DNA of 64,000 bases from Chloroflexota bacterium (lineage in GTDB: Bacteria > Chloroflexota > Dehalococcoidia > Bin125). Below are positions 17,574-25,635 of this stretch, in pieces (position 1 is the first letter of the stretch; each line of letters starts with the position of its first letter). The notes under the pieces are model-generated. The model saw only the letters and a list, made by a program, of their open reading frames with translations, searched no databases and was not told the DNA's origin. Made by a program: the position numbers and the translations under genes. The DNA lies in assembly GCA_028875225.1 (NCBI GenBank), contig JAPPFB010000002.1:1-64000 (forward strand). Direction: 5' to 3'.

Positions 17574-18389
17574 TTAGCTCGGATCGGCGTTCCACCGATA
17601 CGCCCGACGGGCGTTTTCGACGAAGAAGTCTTCCACGACGGTCTCCCTCAACTGGAGGGCGTCGATCTCGTCGCGAGCCCTCGGCCAGGGGATGGTTGGG
17701 TACTCGGTGCCGAACATCATCCTCTGTCGGCCGCGCGTGTTGATGAACTGGACGAAGCTGGACGGCCAGTACTTGGGCGCGACCGAGGTACAGGACATGT
17801 AGACGTGGTCCCAGTGGGCGATGGTGGAGATCGCTTCCTCGGTCCATGGCTGGCCGCAGTGGGTCATGATCAACCGCAGCTCAGGGAAGTGGTAGGCGAC
17901 CTCGTCGTAGAAGAGCGGGTTCTGGACCCAGCCGGGTCGGCGCGGGCCGGGCATGCCGGCGTTCATCGAGACGGCGATTTCGAGCTCGAGCGCTTTGACG
18001 TAGAAGGGCCAGTAGACGCGGTCGGTGGGCGGCAGCTCGTAGCGGAAGGGCGGGATGCGGAGGCAACGGACACCGTAGCGCTCGTAGTAGTCGACGACCT
18101 TGCGGATCTCGTCGTATCCGTTGAGCGGATTGACGATCATCCCAGGCAGGATCTTGTCGGGGAACTGCCTGTGCGCGTCGCCGACCCACTCGGCGTGTTC
18201 GGGCTGCATAATCGAGACGACGCCGGCTCCGATGTCGGACTGGTCGAGCACTTCGAGAAGTTGCTCCGGCGTCTCAATGGCTCCTCGGCCCTCGATGTCC
18301 TTGAACAGGTAGCTCAGGGCGTTGTCGACGGAGGGATCGAGGAAGGCCGAGTTGATCAGCGAGTCGATGGCGCGGATGCGGTCGACCAT
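17574..18389 (-). CDS. Amidohydrolase family protein (amidohydro-rel, COG2159-like)
   Basis: A 271-residue TIM-barrel protein. The C-terminal half is diagnostic: LRLIMTHCGQPW supplies the barrel His, and MMFGTEYPTIPWPRA corresponds to the FGSDYP strand, with Glu in place of the more usual Asp. The expected N-terminal HxH metal motif is not apparent (the start reads MVDRIRAIDSLIN), which is known for some COG2159 proteins and may mean a different metal site or reduced activity. It is the downstream gene of a run with the Gfo/Idh/MocA oxidoreductase. Confidence 0.8.
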   Translation of the reverse strand: MVDRIRAIDSLINSAFLDPSVDNALSYLFKDIEGRGAIETPEQLLEVLDQSDIGAGVVSIMQPEHAEWVGDAHRQFPDKILPGMIVNPLNGYDEIRKVVDYYERYGVRCLRIPPFRYELPPTDRVYWPFYVKALELEIAVSMNAGMPGPRRPGWVQNPLFYDEVAYHFPELRLIMTHCGQPWTEEAISTIAHWDHVYMSCTSVAPKYWPSSFVQFINTRGRQRMMFGTEYPTIPWPRARDEIDALQLRETVVEDFFVENARRAYRWNADPS

Positions 18390-18401
18390 GATGAGTGGAG
18401 C

Positions 18402-19391
18402 CTAGATCTGGCCGCGCGGCGTCATCCCGGCCGCCCGGTAGACGTTGTCGATCACGCGCATGCTGACGACGCCATCCTCCGCGTCGGTCGGCATGGGTTT
18501 GACGCCTTCAATGGCATCGATAAAGGCCTGGAGCTGGTAGTCAAATGTCGACCGTTTGGTCAGCGTCTCGCGGCGTGTGCCCCATGAGGTTGTGAGTTCG
18601 ATGACGTGCGGCTCGCGATGAGGCACCAGTGGGTTGACCACCTTCAATCGCCCTCGATCGCCAAAGACGTTGACGACAGACGACCATCCGCCGACTGCAT
18701 TCATCCGCGACCAGATGCGGGCGGGGACGCCGCCGGGGAACAGCAGTTCGGCTTCCATCTCGATGTCGATGTGCTCGTGGACGGTGGCGGCGCGAGCCGA
18801 GACGACCTCAGGCTCGGCGCCGAAGCTGTGGCGGAGGTAGTGCAGCGGATAGCAGCCGAGATCCATGGTCGAACCGCCGCCGAGTTCGATCCGGTAGCGA
18901 ATCTGATCGGGCGTTTCTTCGACGATGTTCTGGAAGTGGGCGTCGGCGAAGCGGATCTGTCCGAGGATGCCGCTCTGCACAATCTCCCGCATGCGGCGCG
19001 AGACCGGGTGGTAGTAGTAATGAAATGCCTCGACGCAGACGAGATCGGTCGCGCGGGCGCAGTCGGCCATTTCCCGCGCTTCGGCCTCGTTCATTGCGAA
19101 GGGCTTCTCGCAGAGCACGTGTTTGCCGGCGTTCAGAGCCTTGATCGTCCACTCGTGGTGACCGCTGATCGCGAGCGGGTTGTAGACGGCGTCGACGTTC
19201 GGATCAGCAACGACCTGTTCGTAGGTGTCGTGGAGCGTGGCAATGCCCGCTCGGGCGGCGAAGACTTCGGCGCGGTCGCGATCGCGCGCGGCCATGCAGA
19301 CGATCTCGACATCGTCGAAGACCTGGACAGGCTTGACGATTGCCCGTGGGGCAATCGCGGCTGCTCCGAGGAGTCCGAGTCGGAGGGTCAT
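18402..19391 (-). CDS. Gfo/Idh/MocA-family oxidoreductase
   Basis: NAD(P)-dependent oxidoreductase of 329 residues. The Rossmann fold starts LRLGLLGAAAIAPRAI, the family's EKP motif is in VLCEKPFAMN, and the second domain shows the characteristic GGGSTMDLGCYPLHYLRHSFG segment that carries the catalytic His/Asp region. Substrates in this family are usually sugars, inositols or related polyols, sometimes biliverdin or dihydrodiols. It is 12 bases upstream of the amidohydrolase, so the two are probably co-transcribed. Confidence 0.9.
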   Translation of the reverse strand: MTLRLGLLGAAAIAPRAIVKPVQVFDDVEIVCMAARDRDRAEVFAARAGIATLHDTYEQVVADPNVDAVYNPLAISGHHEWTIKALNAGKHVLCEKPFAMNEAEAREMADCARATDLVCVEAFHYYYHPVSRRMREIVQSGILGQIRFADAHFQNIVEETPDQIRYRIELGGGSTMDLGCYPLHYLRHSFGAEPEVVSARAATVHEHIDIEMEAELLFPGGVPARIWSRMNAVGGWSSVVNVFGDRGRLKVVNPLVPHREPHVIELTTSWGTRRETLTKRSTFDYQLQAFIDAIEGVKPMPTDAEDGVVSMRVIDNVYRAAGMTPRGQI

Positions 19392-19426
19392 GGACGATCC
19401 ATTGTGCGCAGGGATGTGCGAAGCGG

Positions 19427-19467
19427 GACCCCCTTAGCCTTCGGCAGCTCCCCCTGCAAGGGGGAGC
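19427..19467. repeat. Partial family A repeat
   Basis: Reads CCCCCTTAGCCTTCGGCAGC then TCCCCCTGC-AAG-GGGGA. It matches one arm of the family A pairs, with the GCCTTCGGC variant of the central palindrome, and lies upstream of the Gfo/Idh/MocA gene. Confidence 0.65.
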
Positions 19468-19499
19468 GCAGAAGAGGAGCCAGGAGGCTGAATCCTTCG

Positions 19500-20516
19500 C
19501 TATGCGTTGAACTGCGGGACCAGGTAGTCGTGATCCTTGTGATAGACCTGCACCCGGCCTCGGCCGCCGTCGCTGATCGCGATTCGGTCCTGACCGTCGA
19601 TCGCGATGCCTCTCGGACGGTCGAAGATGCCGAACTTGATCAGCTCGACCGGATTGACGCGGCGGAAGGCCTGCGCGTACTCCATGTTGACCTCCATGAC
19701 CTGCTGAGCGGCCTTGGAGAACTCGTGCGCGTCGCCCTGAAGACTGCAGATGATGTCGCCGTCGGGGTAGTAGATCTGCACCCGGCGGTTGCCCCAGTCG
19801 CAGACGTAGACGTCGCCGACACTGTCGACGGCGACATCGGCGGGACGCTTGAGGCTGCCGCCGTCGTCGAACTCCTCGTACTGGGAGCCGAAGCGGACCA
19901 GGAACTCGCCGTCGGGCGCGAACTTCTGCACGCGGTCGTTGCCCCAGTCGGCGAGGTAGAGGTCGCCGTCGTTGTCGAACGAGATGCCCCAGGGATGGTT
20001 GAGTTGGCCCTCGTCCGAGCCCTGCGTGCCCCAGGCGCCGAGGAACTCGCCGTCCTTGGTGAACTGCTGGACGCGGTGGTTGAGGCTGTCGACCACATGC
20101 AGGTTGTCGTCGGCGTCGAACGCGATCCCGGATGGCCGGTTGAACTGCCCGTTGCCGTCGCCGAACTCACCCCAGTCGCCGATCGGCGCGCCTTCGGCGT
20201 CATAGCCGAAGATTCGGTGGTGGAAGGCGTCGGCGCACCAGACGGAACCGTCGCGGGCGAGCGCGAGGCCCTCGGGCCACTTGAGATCGCCGGCACCCAT
20301 CTCGCCGAGGAATTCATCCTCGATCCGGTGCTTGTAGATCTTGGAGCCGAGACCGCCCGCGCCCGAATACTCGGCCAGGCCGATGTCGGCGACGTACATG
20401 GTGCCGGCGGGCGTCATCGCGATTGGCGTCGGATACGTATAGCCCTGCGGACCGACAAAGTGTCCGATCGAATGGTCGAAATGCCAGGTGCGCCCGGCGA
20501 CGGTGGTGGTCAGCAT
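19500..20516 (-). CDS. NHL-repeat beta-propeller protein
   Basis: About 338 residues made of six-bladed propeller repeats; blades show the NHL pattern such as FNRPSGIAFDADDNLHVVDS, LNHPWGISFDNDGDLYLADW and LKRPADVAVDSVGDVYVCDW. There is no signal peptide, so it may be cytoplasmic. NHL propellers bind proteins, RNA or peptides, or act as lyases or lactonases; no catalytic set is clear. I chose ATG 20516 (MLTTTVAG), which is preceded by GGGAGAC, over the TTG at 20531. The neighbours are DUF1501 and DUF1800 genes on one side and the oxidoreductase on the other. Confidence 0.85.
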   Translation of the reverse strand: MLTTTVAGRTWHFDHSIGHFVGPQGYTYPTPIAMTPAGTMYVADIGLAEYSGAGGLGSKIYKHRIEDEFLGEMGAGDLKWPEGLALARDGSVWCADAFHHRIFGYDAEGAPIGDWGEFGDGNGQFNRPSGIAFDADDNLHVVDSLNHRVQQFTKDGEFLGAWGTQGSDEGQLNHPWGISFDNDGDLYLADWGNDRVQKFAPDGEFLVRFGSQYEEFDDGGSLKRPADVAVDSVGDVYVCDWGNRRVQIYYPDGDIICSLQGDAHEFSKAAQQVMEVNMEYAQAFRRVNPVELIKFGIFDRPRGIAIDGQDRIAISDGGRGRVQVYHKDHDYLVPQFNA

Positions 20517-20534
20517 GGCGTTGTCTCCCAACAG

Positions 20535-20643
20535 ACCTCCCCCTTTGGGGGAGGTGTCACGAAGTGACGGAGGGGGCAGGTCTCAGGCTTGACGCGGAGG
20601 GCCCCCTCAGTCGCTCCGCGACAGCTCCCCCGGAGGGGGAGCC
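20535..20643. repeat. REPIN-like inverted pair, family A
   Basis: The left arm CCTCCCCCTTTGGGGGAGG-TGTCACGAAGTGACGGAGGG is mirrored by CCCCCTCAGTCGCTCCGCGAC-AGCTCCCCCGGAGGGGGAGC. It lies between the DUF1501 and NHL genes, which run in the same direction. Confidence 0.85.
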
Positions 20644-20655
20644 CTTGGGATCTGC

Positions 20656-21810
20656 CTAGGCGGTCGCCATCACTGGTTCGATGAAGCTGAGCTTCTCGAA
20701 CTCTCCGTCAACGATCGGCTTGGCGTCGAGTCCCATCCAGTCTTCGAGCAGCGTCGAGTAGACGCCGCGGAAGTCGTGGTTGGGGACGAGGTCGCCCTGC
20801 TCGAGGTCGGTTGGCTTAATGCTGGGGAACTCACCGTGCATGCCGCCCACGGCATGCGGGCCGATGACGAAGCAGCCGCCGCCGGCGCCATGGTCCGAGC
20901 CGGAGCCGTTGTCTCGGACCCGGCGGCCGAACTCGGTAAACAGGAACATGATCACGTTGTCGGCGCGGTCGTGGGCCTTGACGTCGTCCCAGAAGTCGGA
21001 GATCGCCCGCGAGAGGTCGGTCCAGAGCTTCTCGAAGACCGGCTTCTGGTTAGCGTGGGTGTCGAAGCCGATCAGCTGCGTGTAGAAGACGCGCGTGCCG
21101 AGGTCGGCGCAGTGAATTGTCGCCATGTCCTTGAGACTGCGCGAGATCTGCTCGGTGCCCCACTCGACCGTGGTCTCGTAGCGGCCCAGGCCCTCTTTGA
21201 GGATGTCGGCGCCCTTGAGCGCGTCGAGTCCGGTGCGGCCCAGGTATTCCTGGACGTAGCCGGTGCCGATCGCGCGGCCGTACATGTTGACAAAGCGCTC
21301 GAGCATCTTCTCGCGCTGGCGTTGCTGCTCGATCCCGGTCAGCAGGCCGTAGGTCGAGAGGTCGGCGACGGACGCCACGGTCACTCCGGGCACGACCAGC
21401 GCCCGAGGCAGGCCTTGCCCGATGTGGACGCCGGTGACCGGGTTTTCGCCGGTCGGGTCGAGGTCGCGGATCGCGCGGCCGACCCAGCCCTCGGTGCCGA
21501 CCTTGTTGGGCTCACAGGTGTGCCAGATGTCCATCGAGCGGAAGTGTGAGCGCGGCGAATTGGGATAGCCAACGCCGTGGATCAAGGCCATCTCGCTCTG
21601 GTCGTAGAGCTCCTTGAGCGGCGCCATCGTCGGGTGCAGGCCGAAGTGGTCATCGATCTTGAGGACCTGATCCTCGCCGATGCAGAGGTCGCCGTTGCGG
21701 GCGTCGTTGTAGTACCCATCGGCGTAGGGCACCACGCTGTTCATGTAGTCGTTGCCGCCGGTCAACTGGATGATGACGACAACCGGGTCATTGCTTCTCG
21801 TAGCTTCCAT
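20656..21810 (-). CDS. DUF1501 protein, no export signal
   Basis: A 384-residue protein of the DUF1501 family, which has an alkaline-phosphatase/sulfatase-like fold. Family features are the opening PVVVIIQLTGGNDYMN, IHGVGYPNSPRSHF, the TQLIGFDTHANQ segment and FTEFGRRVRDNGSGSDHGAGG near the end. Most members carry a Tat signal peptide; here the mature fold begins almost at residue 1, so it would stay in the cytoplasm. It is paired with a DUF1800 gene 72 bases upstream, an association seen widely in bacteria. No function has been fixed for the pair. Confidence 0.92.
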   Translation of the reverse strand: MEATRSNDPVVVIIQLTGGNDYMNSVVPYADGYYNDARNGDLCIGEDQVLKIDDHFGLHPTMAPLKELYDQSEMALIHGVGYPNSPRSHFRSMDIWHTCEPNKVGTEGWVGRAIRDLDPTGENPVTGVHIGQGLPRALVVPGVTVASVADLSTYGLLTGIEQQRQREKMLERFVNMYGRAIGTGYVQEYLGRTGLDALKGADILKEGLGRYETTVEWGTEQISRSLKDMATIHCADLGTRVFYTQLIGFDTHANQKPVFEKLWTDLSRAISDFWDDVKAHDRADNVIMFLFTEFGRRVRDNGSGSDHGAGGGCFVIGPHAVGGMHGEFPSIKPTDLEQGDLVPNHDFRGVYSTLLEDWMGLDAKPIVDGEFEKLSFIEPVMATA

Positions 21811-21848
21811 GTCTGTGTCTTTCTGCTGGCTCCTCTGGCCGTTCCGGT

Positions 21849-21871
21849 CCCCTCTCCCTCTGGGAGAGGGG
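21849..21871. repeat. CTCTCCC hairpin between DUF1800 and DUF1501 genes
   Basis: Perfect palindrome TCCCCTCTCCC-TCT-GGGAGAGGGGA in the intercistronic gap. It may act as an mRNA stability or attenuation hairpin; the sequence belongs to the same repeat group as 9370-9452. Confidence 0.6.
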
Positions 21872-21882
21872 ACAAAGCGGAA

Positions 21883-23292
21883 TCATCCAAACTGGTACTC
21901 CGTGGTCGCGGCGATCAGCGCCAACATCTCGCCGACGCGCTCCGAGGAACCGTCGTAGTCGTCGCTCCAGGAGAGGTCGCCGCCCTCCGATGCGTGCTCG
22001 ATCAGTTCCAGCCTGGTCGCTTCGCCCACGTCGAGCGGCCCGAACAGGTCGAGGCAGTGGTCGACCATCTCGTCCGGGGCCATGCTGGTGCCGTTCGAGG
22101 CGGCGATCCGCTGGCAGATCTTCTGCACGCCGGGCAGCTCGGTGTTGCTGACCCGGTCGGCGACGAAGTTGATCCGTCCCACCACCGCGCCGGAGTTGAT
22201 CCAGTTGGGGCCCGTCGACCAGCCCTCGACCGAGGGCGGGTTGTGCAGACTCTGGCCCATGTGCGCCGATTCCTGGCCGAGTTCGATCAGCTCGGGCTTC
22301 GGACCGAACATGTCCTCGGTCAGGCGCAGCGTCGAAACGACGGTCTCGACCGGGCTCTTGACCTTCTGGAACGCCGACTCCTTGAAGAAGTCGGAGTTGA
22401 ACAGCGCGCGCAGGACCGGCTTGATCTCGTAGCTCGAGTCCTTGAACACGCCGGCCAAGTAGTCAATCGCCTCCGGATCCCTGGGCGGCTCGATGTCCCA
22501 GGCCGGCACCTGCGGCTCGTCGGCGACGAAGAAGGTGTACAGGTGGCGCGCAATGAAGCGCGGGCAGGCGTCCTCTTCGAGGATGATGTCGATGATGTCC
22601 AGCCCGTCGAAGTTGCCCGTGCGGCCGAGGAACTCCTTCTCACCGTAGTCGTGCTCCTCGGGTCGGAACTCGAACTGGAAGAAGAAGCGGTGGTTGGGCA
22701 CGCGCGGGATCTTCGGGCCCAGCGTCCAGCCGGTGAAGGCGCGGGCGCACTCGAAGACGTCCTTCTCGGTGTAGTTGCCGACGCCCATCGAGAACAGCTC
22801 GAGCAACTCGCGCCCCCAGTTCTCGTTCGGCGAGCGCTTGTGGTTCTCGTGGTTGTCGAGCCAGTAAATCATGGCCGGGCTCTGGGCCAGCATGATCAGC
22901 AGGTCGCGGTAGTTGCCCGTGCCAAAATCGCGGAACATGTCGACCATAGCGATCAGATGGTTGTCGTTGTCGACCTTGGAGTTGCCCACCGCGAAGATGC
23001 CGTGCCAAAACAGCGCCATCTTCTCTTCCAGCGGCCGCTGCGTGTTGACCAGGTGGTAGAGCCAGTTGGCGGCGCCGGGAACGGTCACCGGACCACCGGT
23101 CTCGAGCGACGGCATATAGCGGAAGAGCAGGTGTAGATCGGCGCGCGGTATGTCCGCGGGCGGATCGACGAGCTGCTCGACTGTCTCCTCATAGCCCTGA
23201 TCGACGAGCCGTTCCAACTCGTCGCGGGACGCGCCAAACCCTGCCCGGCGCATCAGGTGCGCCATCTGGGCAATCTCTTGCGTTGCCGACAT
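21883..23292 (-). CDS. DUF1800 protein, no export signal
   Basis: A 469-residue DUF1800 protein. The N-terminal HLMRRAGFGASRDELERLV motif, EKMALFWHGIFAVGNSKV, the NENWGRELLELFSMGVGNYTEKDV segment and VEGWSTGPNWINSG are all characteristic. It has no signal peptide, matching its DUF1501 neighbour. ATG 23292 follows GAGGAAACAC. It is first in the series DUF1800-DUF1501-NHL. The function of the family is unknown; co-occurrence with DUF1501 suggests a shared surface or polymer-modifying process, here apparently intracellular or exported by another route. Confidence 0.93.
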   Translation of the reverse strand: MSATQEIAQMAHLMRRAGFGASRDELERLVDQGYEETVEQLVDPPADIPRADLHLLFRYMPSLETGGPVTVPGAANWLYHLVNTQRPLEEKMALFWHGIFAVGNSKVDNDNHLIAMVDMFRDFGTGNYRDLLIMLAQSPAMIYWLDNHENHKRSPNENWGRELLELFSMGVGNYTEKDVFECARAFTGWTLGPKIPRVPNHRFFFQFEFRPEEHDYGEKEFLGRTGNFDGLDIIDIILEEDACPRFIARHLYTFFVADEPQVPAWDIEPPRDPEAIDYLAGVFKDSSYEIKPVLRALFNSDFFKESAFQKVKSPVETVVSTLRLTEDMFGPKPELIELGQESAHMGQSLHNPPSVEGWSTGPNWINSGAVVGRINFVADRVSNTELPGVQKICQRIAASNGTSMAPDEMVDHCLDLFGPLDVGEATRLELIEHASEGGDLSWSDDYDGSSERVGEMLALIAATTEYQFG

Positions 23293-23457
23293 GTGTTTCC
23301 TCAGATTCCGTACCAGAATGAAGCCCCACTCGCCGCGTGGCGCTCCGTATCACAAGCTACACAATTTGTGAAGCCATCGCTGAGATTCAGCCAGATCCGC
23401 TGCCCGGCTCTCCCCCAGCTCTCCGCTCCGATACTCCGCAATGCTGTGACTCTCCGC

Positions 23458-23495
23458 TCCGATGCCCCGCGCTCCGACGCGGGGCCCAGACCTCG
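23458..23495 (+). repeat. Family C palindrome, left end
   Basis: GATGCCCCGCG-CTCCGA-CGCGGGG followed by CCCAGACCTCGG. The same 38-base stretch, one indel apart, occurs at 34162-34199, and its inverse closes each unit of the adjacent 109-base repeats. Confidence 0.75.
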
Positions 23496-23562
23496 GCCGT
23501 AGAGCGGAGCACCGTTGCCAATCTCGGCACGAACTCAGAGCGGAGGATCGGCTGGCGATGAC

Positions 23563-23854
23563 TGAGCTAAGGATGACGGCGCCTCCCGCACGGCGTTACT
23601 CGCCCTGGGCCCCGCATCGGGGTGCGGGGCATCGCAGAGGTGAATGAACAGAGCGCCTTGCCCGCGACCTCTGAGCTGAAGCTGACGGCGCCTCCCGCAC
23701 GACATTACTCGCCCTGGGCCCCGCATCGGGGTGCGGGGCATCGCGGGGTTGAATGAACAGAGCGCCCTGCCCGCGACCTCTGAGCTGAGGGTGACGGCGC
23801 CTCCCGCACGGCGTTACTCGCCCTGGGCCCCGCATCGGAGTGCGGGGCATCGAA
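23563..23854. repeat. 109-base tandem repeat, 2.7 copies
   Basis: Copies start at 23563, 23672 and 23781, each beginning TGAGCT(A/G)A and 109 bases long; the third is cut after ~73 bases. Every unit holds CTCCCGCACGGC, CCCTGGGCCCCGCATCGG and the hairpin CCCCGCATCGGGGTGCGGGG ending CATCG. The copies differ by only a few bases, so the expansion is recent. The long unit and single block rule out a CRISPR array. Confidence 0.88.
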
Positions 23855-23907
23855 GGGCAAATGATGGGAATGCCGCATGTTCGGTGCGGAGCATCGAGCA
23901 ATCGCGA

Positions 23908-24762
23908 CTAGCGACCCGCCAATGCTCGACCCCGATTCAGCGCTTCCGATACGCGGGCAGCGCCGGGCATGAGGAAGGAAAAGCCTTCTTCGATCCGCTG
24001 ATCGACGTTGGACATGTCGACCTGCGGCGAGCCGTAGGGCACGCCGCGCTCCTGGCAGACCTCGCGGGCTCGTCGGACGGCGTCGTCGACCAGCGGACCG
24101 GGCGCGCCCCGCTGACCCAGTGAAACGGAGAGGTCACTCTCGCTGATCAGGATCAGGCCTGGCTTCGGGACCGCGTCGAGGATGGCGGGCAGGTTGTCGA
24201 CGCCCTCGATCGTCTCGCACTGCAGGATGGGGAGGATCTCGCCGTTCGGATCGAGCGGCCAGACGTCGGCGCGGTTGAAGTACTCGGGCTGGTCCAGACC
24301 CCAGTAGCGCAGGGCGTTGCCCGGCGCGTGGCCGCGCCGCCCGACCGGCTCCTGGTCGGGCGCGTCTTCGGCCTGGATGTAGCGAGCCGCCTGCAGAGCG
24401 GCGATGGCGTCGTCTGGGGTGTTGATCATCGGGAAGACGATTCCGTAGACGCCGATGTCGAGCACCTGTTTGACGATCCACTGGCTTTGCTCGCGTCCGT
24501 TGACGGGGATGCGCACCATCGGCGTCACGACCGGCGCGAGCGAACCCGATTCGAGGATCTGGCGTCGATTGAGCATGTACTGCAGCGACAGGCTGAGGTC
24601 GCTGAGGTTGAAGGCGTTGTGCTCAAGCTCATAGACGACGAAGTCGTAGCTCGAGGAAGCGATCCAGGTGGCGTCGGGGATCGATCCGGCCGGCAGGAAC
24701 GGACCGAAGGCCGGTTGGCCCGCCTCGATCAGCTCAATCACCTTGTTCAGTCGCTCGGCCAT
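23908..24762 (-). CDS. HpcH/HpaI aldolase family protein
   Basis: A 284-residue member of the phosphoenolpyruvate/pyruvate TIM-barrel superfamily. The barrel strands YDFVVYELEHNAFN, PMVRIPVNGREQ, GVYGIVFPMINTPDDA and ILPILQCETIEGVDNL are recognisable, with Glu of CETIEG as likely metal ligand and the R of VRIP as substrate anchor. An extra internal segment (PVGRRGHAPGNALRYWGL) resembles that in 2,4-dihydroxyhept-2-ene-dioate aldolases. ATG 24762 follows GGAGATGGCAGT. It is divergent from the enoyl-CoA hydratase. Likely cleaves a 4-hydroxy-2-oxo acid. Confidence 0.88.
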   Translation of the reverse strand: MAERLNKVIELIEAGQPAFGPFLPAGSIPDATWIASSSYDFVVYELEHNAFNLSDLSLSLQYMLNRRQILESGSLAPVVTPMVRIPVNGREQSQWIVKQVLDIGVYGIVFPMINTPDDAIAALQAARYIQAEDAPDQEPVGRRGHAPGNALRYWGLDQPEYFNRADVWPLDPNGEILPILQCETIEGVDNLPAILDAVPKPGLILISESDLSVSLGQRGAPGPLVDDAVRRAREVCQERGVPYGSPQVDMSNVDQRIEEGFSFLMPGAARVSEALNRGRALAGR

Positions 24763-24861
24763 ACTGCCATCTCCACTCCTGGCGGAATCGGTTAGCGCGA
24801 AGGTACCAGCGACCTCAAGCCTCGTGTTCTAGCCTTCGCCGCAGGTATTGGAGACAGGCAG

Positions 24862-25635
24862 ATGCCCACAGAACACAGAGAACTCATCGTCGATGACGGG
24901 CCGGTCACTCGGCTGACGATCAACCGTCCCGAGCGGCACAACGCGATCAACACCGAGGTCGGCGACGCGATCGTTGACGTCGTCAATCGGGTCGGACGGG
25001 ATCCGTCCGTGTACGTGGTCGTCCTGGCCGGCGAGGGTCGATCGTTCTGCTCCGGCGACGACGTCAGCGAAGGGGCCGAGGGCAGCATTCCCGACTACCC
25101 GTGGCAGAATCCGTATCACGCGCCGCACATCGCCGCGTTCAACCTCGAGCGACACCCCTACTTCCGCTTGCAGTCGCTATTGCGCCGGATTCCGCAGATG
25201 GTGATTGCGCAAGTCCACGGCTACTGCATGGGTTCGGGATTCGACCTGATGCTGGCCTCGGATTACGCCATCGCCGATCCCGACGCACGGCTGCGCATGG
25301 TGATCCCCGCAACCGGATTCCTGCCCAAATACGTGGGTCTCAAGCAGGCCACGCGGCTGATCCTGGACGACCAGTTCATCTCCGGCACCGAAGCGGCCGA
25401 GCTGGGCCTGGTGACCAAAGTCGCCGAGCCGGGCAAGCTGCGCGAGGAAGTCGACGAGCTGGCACAACGACTGGCAACGTTCGGGCGGGAACGGCACGGC
25501 TATCTCGGCGTGGTCAAGGAAGCGATCAACCGCTCGCTCTGGCCGCACCTCGACGACGACCTGCGCATGCAACTGATCACCCACCGGATGAGCGACCTGT
25601 ATCGCCAACACCCCTACGAACCTCATCTCGTCTGA
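24862..25635 (+). CDS. Enoyl-CoA hydratase/isomerase family protein with altered active site
   Basis: A 257-residue crotonase-fold protein. The oxyanion-hole segments are present (SFCSGDDVSEG and VHGYCMGSGFDLM). The two catalytic Glu positions of classical hydratases are not conserved: the first reads FDL (Asp) and the second falls in RMVIPATGF with no acid. It may therefore be an isomerase, hydrolase, decarboxylase or a binder, and not a water-adding hydratase. Its TGA overlaps the ATG of the double CaiB gene by one base (TGATG), giving a translationally coupled pair for CoA-ester metabolism. Confidence 0.88.
   Translation: MPTEHRELIVDDGPVTRLTINRPERHNAINTEVGDAIVDVVNRVGRDPSVYVVVLAGEGRSFCSGDDVSEGAEGSIPDYPWQNPYHAPHIAAFNLERHPYFRLQSLLRRIPQMVIAQVHGYCMGSGFDLMLASDYAIADPDARLRMVIPATGFLPKYVGLKQATRLILDDQFISGTEAAELGLVTKVAEPGKLREEVDELAQRLATFGRERHGYLGVVKEAINRSLWPHLDDDLRMQLITHRMSDLYRQHPYEPHLV

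Larger units (their letters stand above)
23293..23907. other. 615-base non-coding gap filled by repeats
   Basis: No gene is supported. The left third (to ~23500) has family C palindromes such as GATGCCCCGCGCTCCGACGC and TTCCGTACC-type sequence; the rest is the 109-base tandem array. Frames across it are low-complexity translations of the repeat. It separates the DUF1800 gene from an aldolase gene that runs towards it. Confidence 0.75.

Noticed and set aside
17574..23292. Insertion sequence or prophage in the DUF1501/DUF1800 region
   Set aside because: No transposase, integrase or structural phage gene was seen; repeats there are short palindromes only.
23563..23854. Tandem repeats considered as a CRISPR array
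   Set aside because: Units are 109 bases and nearly identical throughout with no unique spacers, and no cas genes are near.
25101..25634. N-terminal extension of the double CaiB protein over the hydratase gene
   Set aside because: That part of the frame is an out-of-frame reading of the enoyl-CoA hydratase; the CaiB fold starts at the overlapping ATG 25635.
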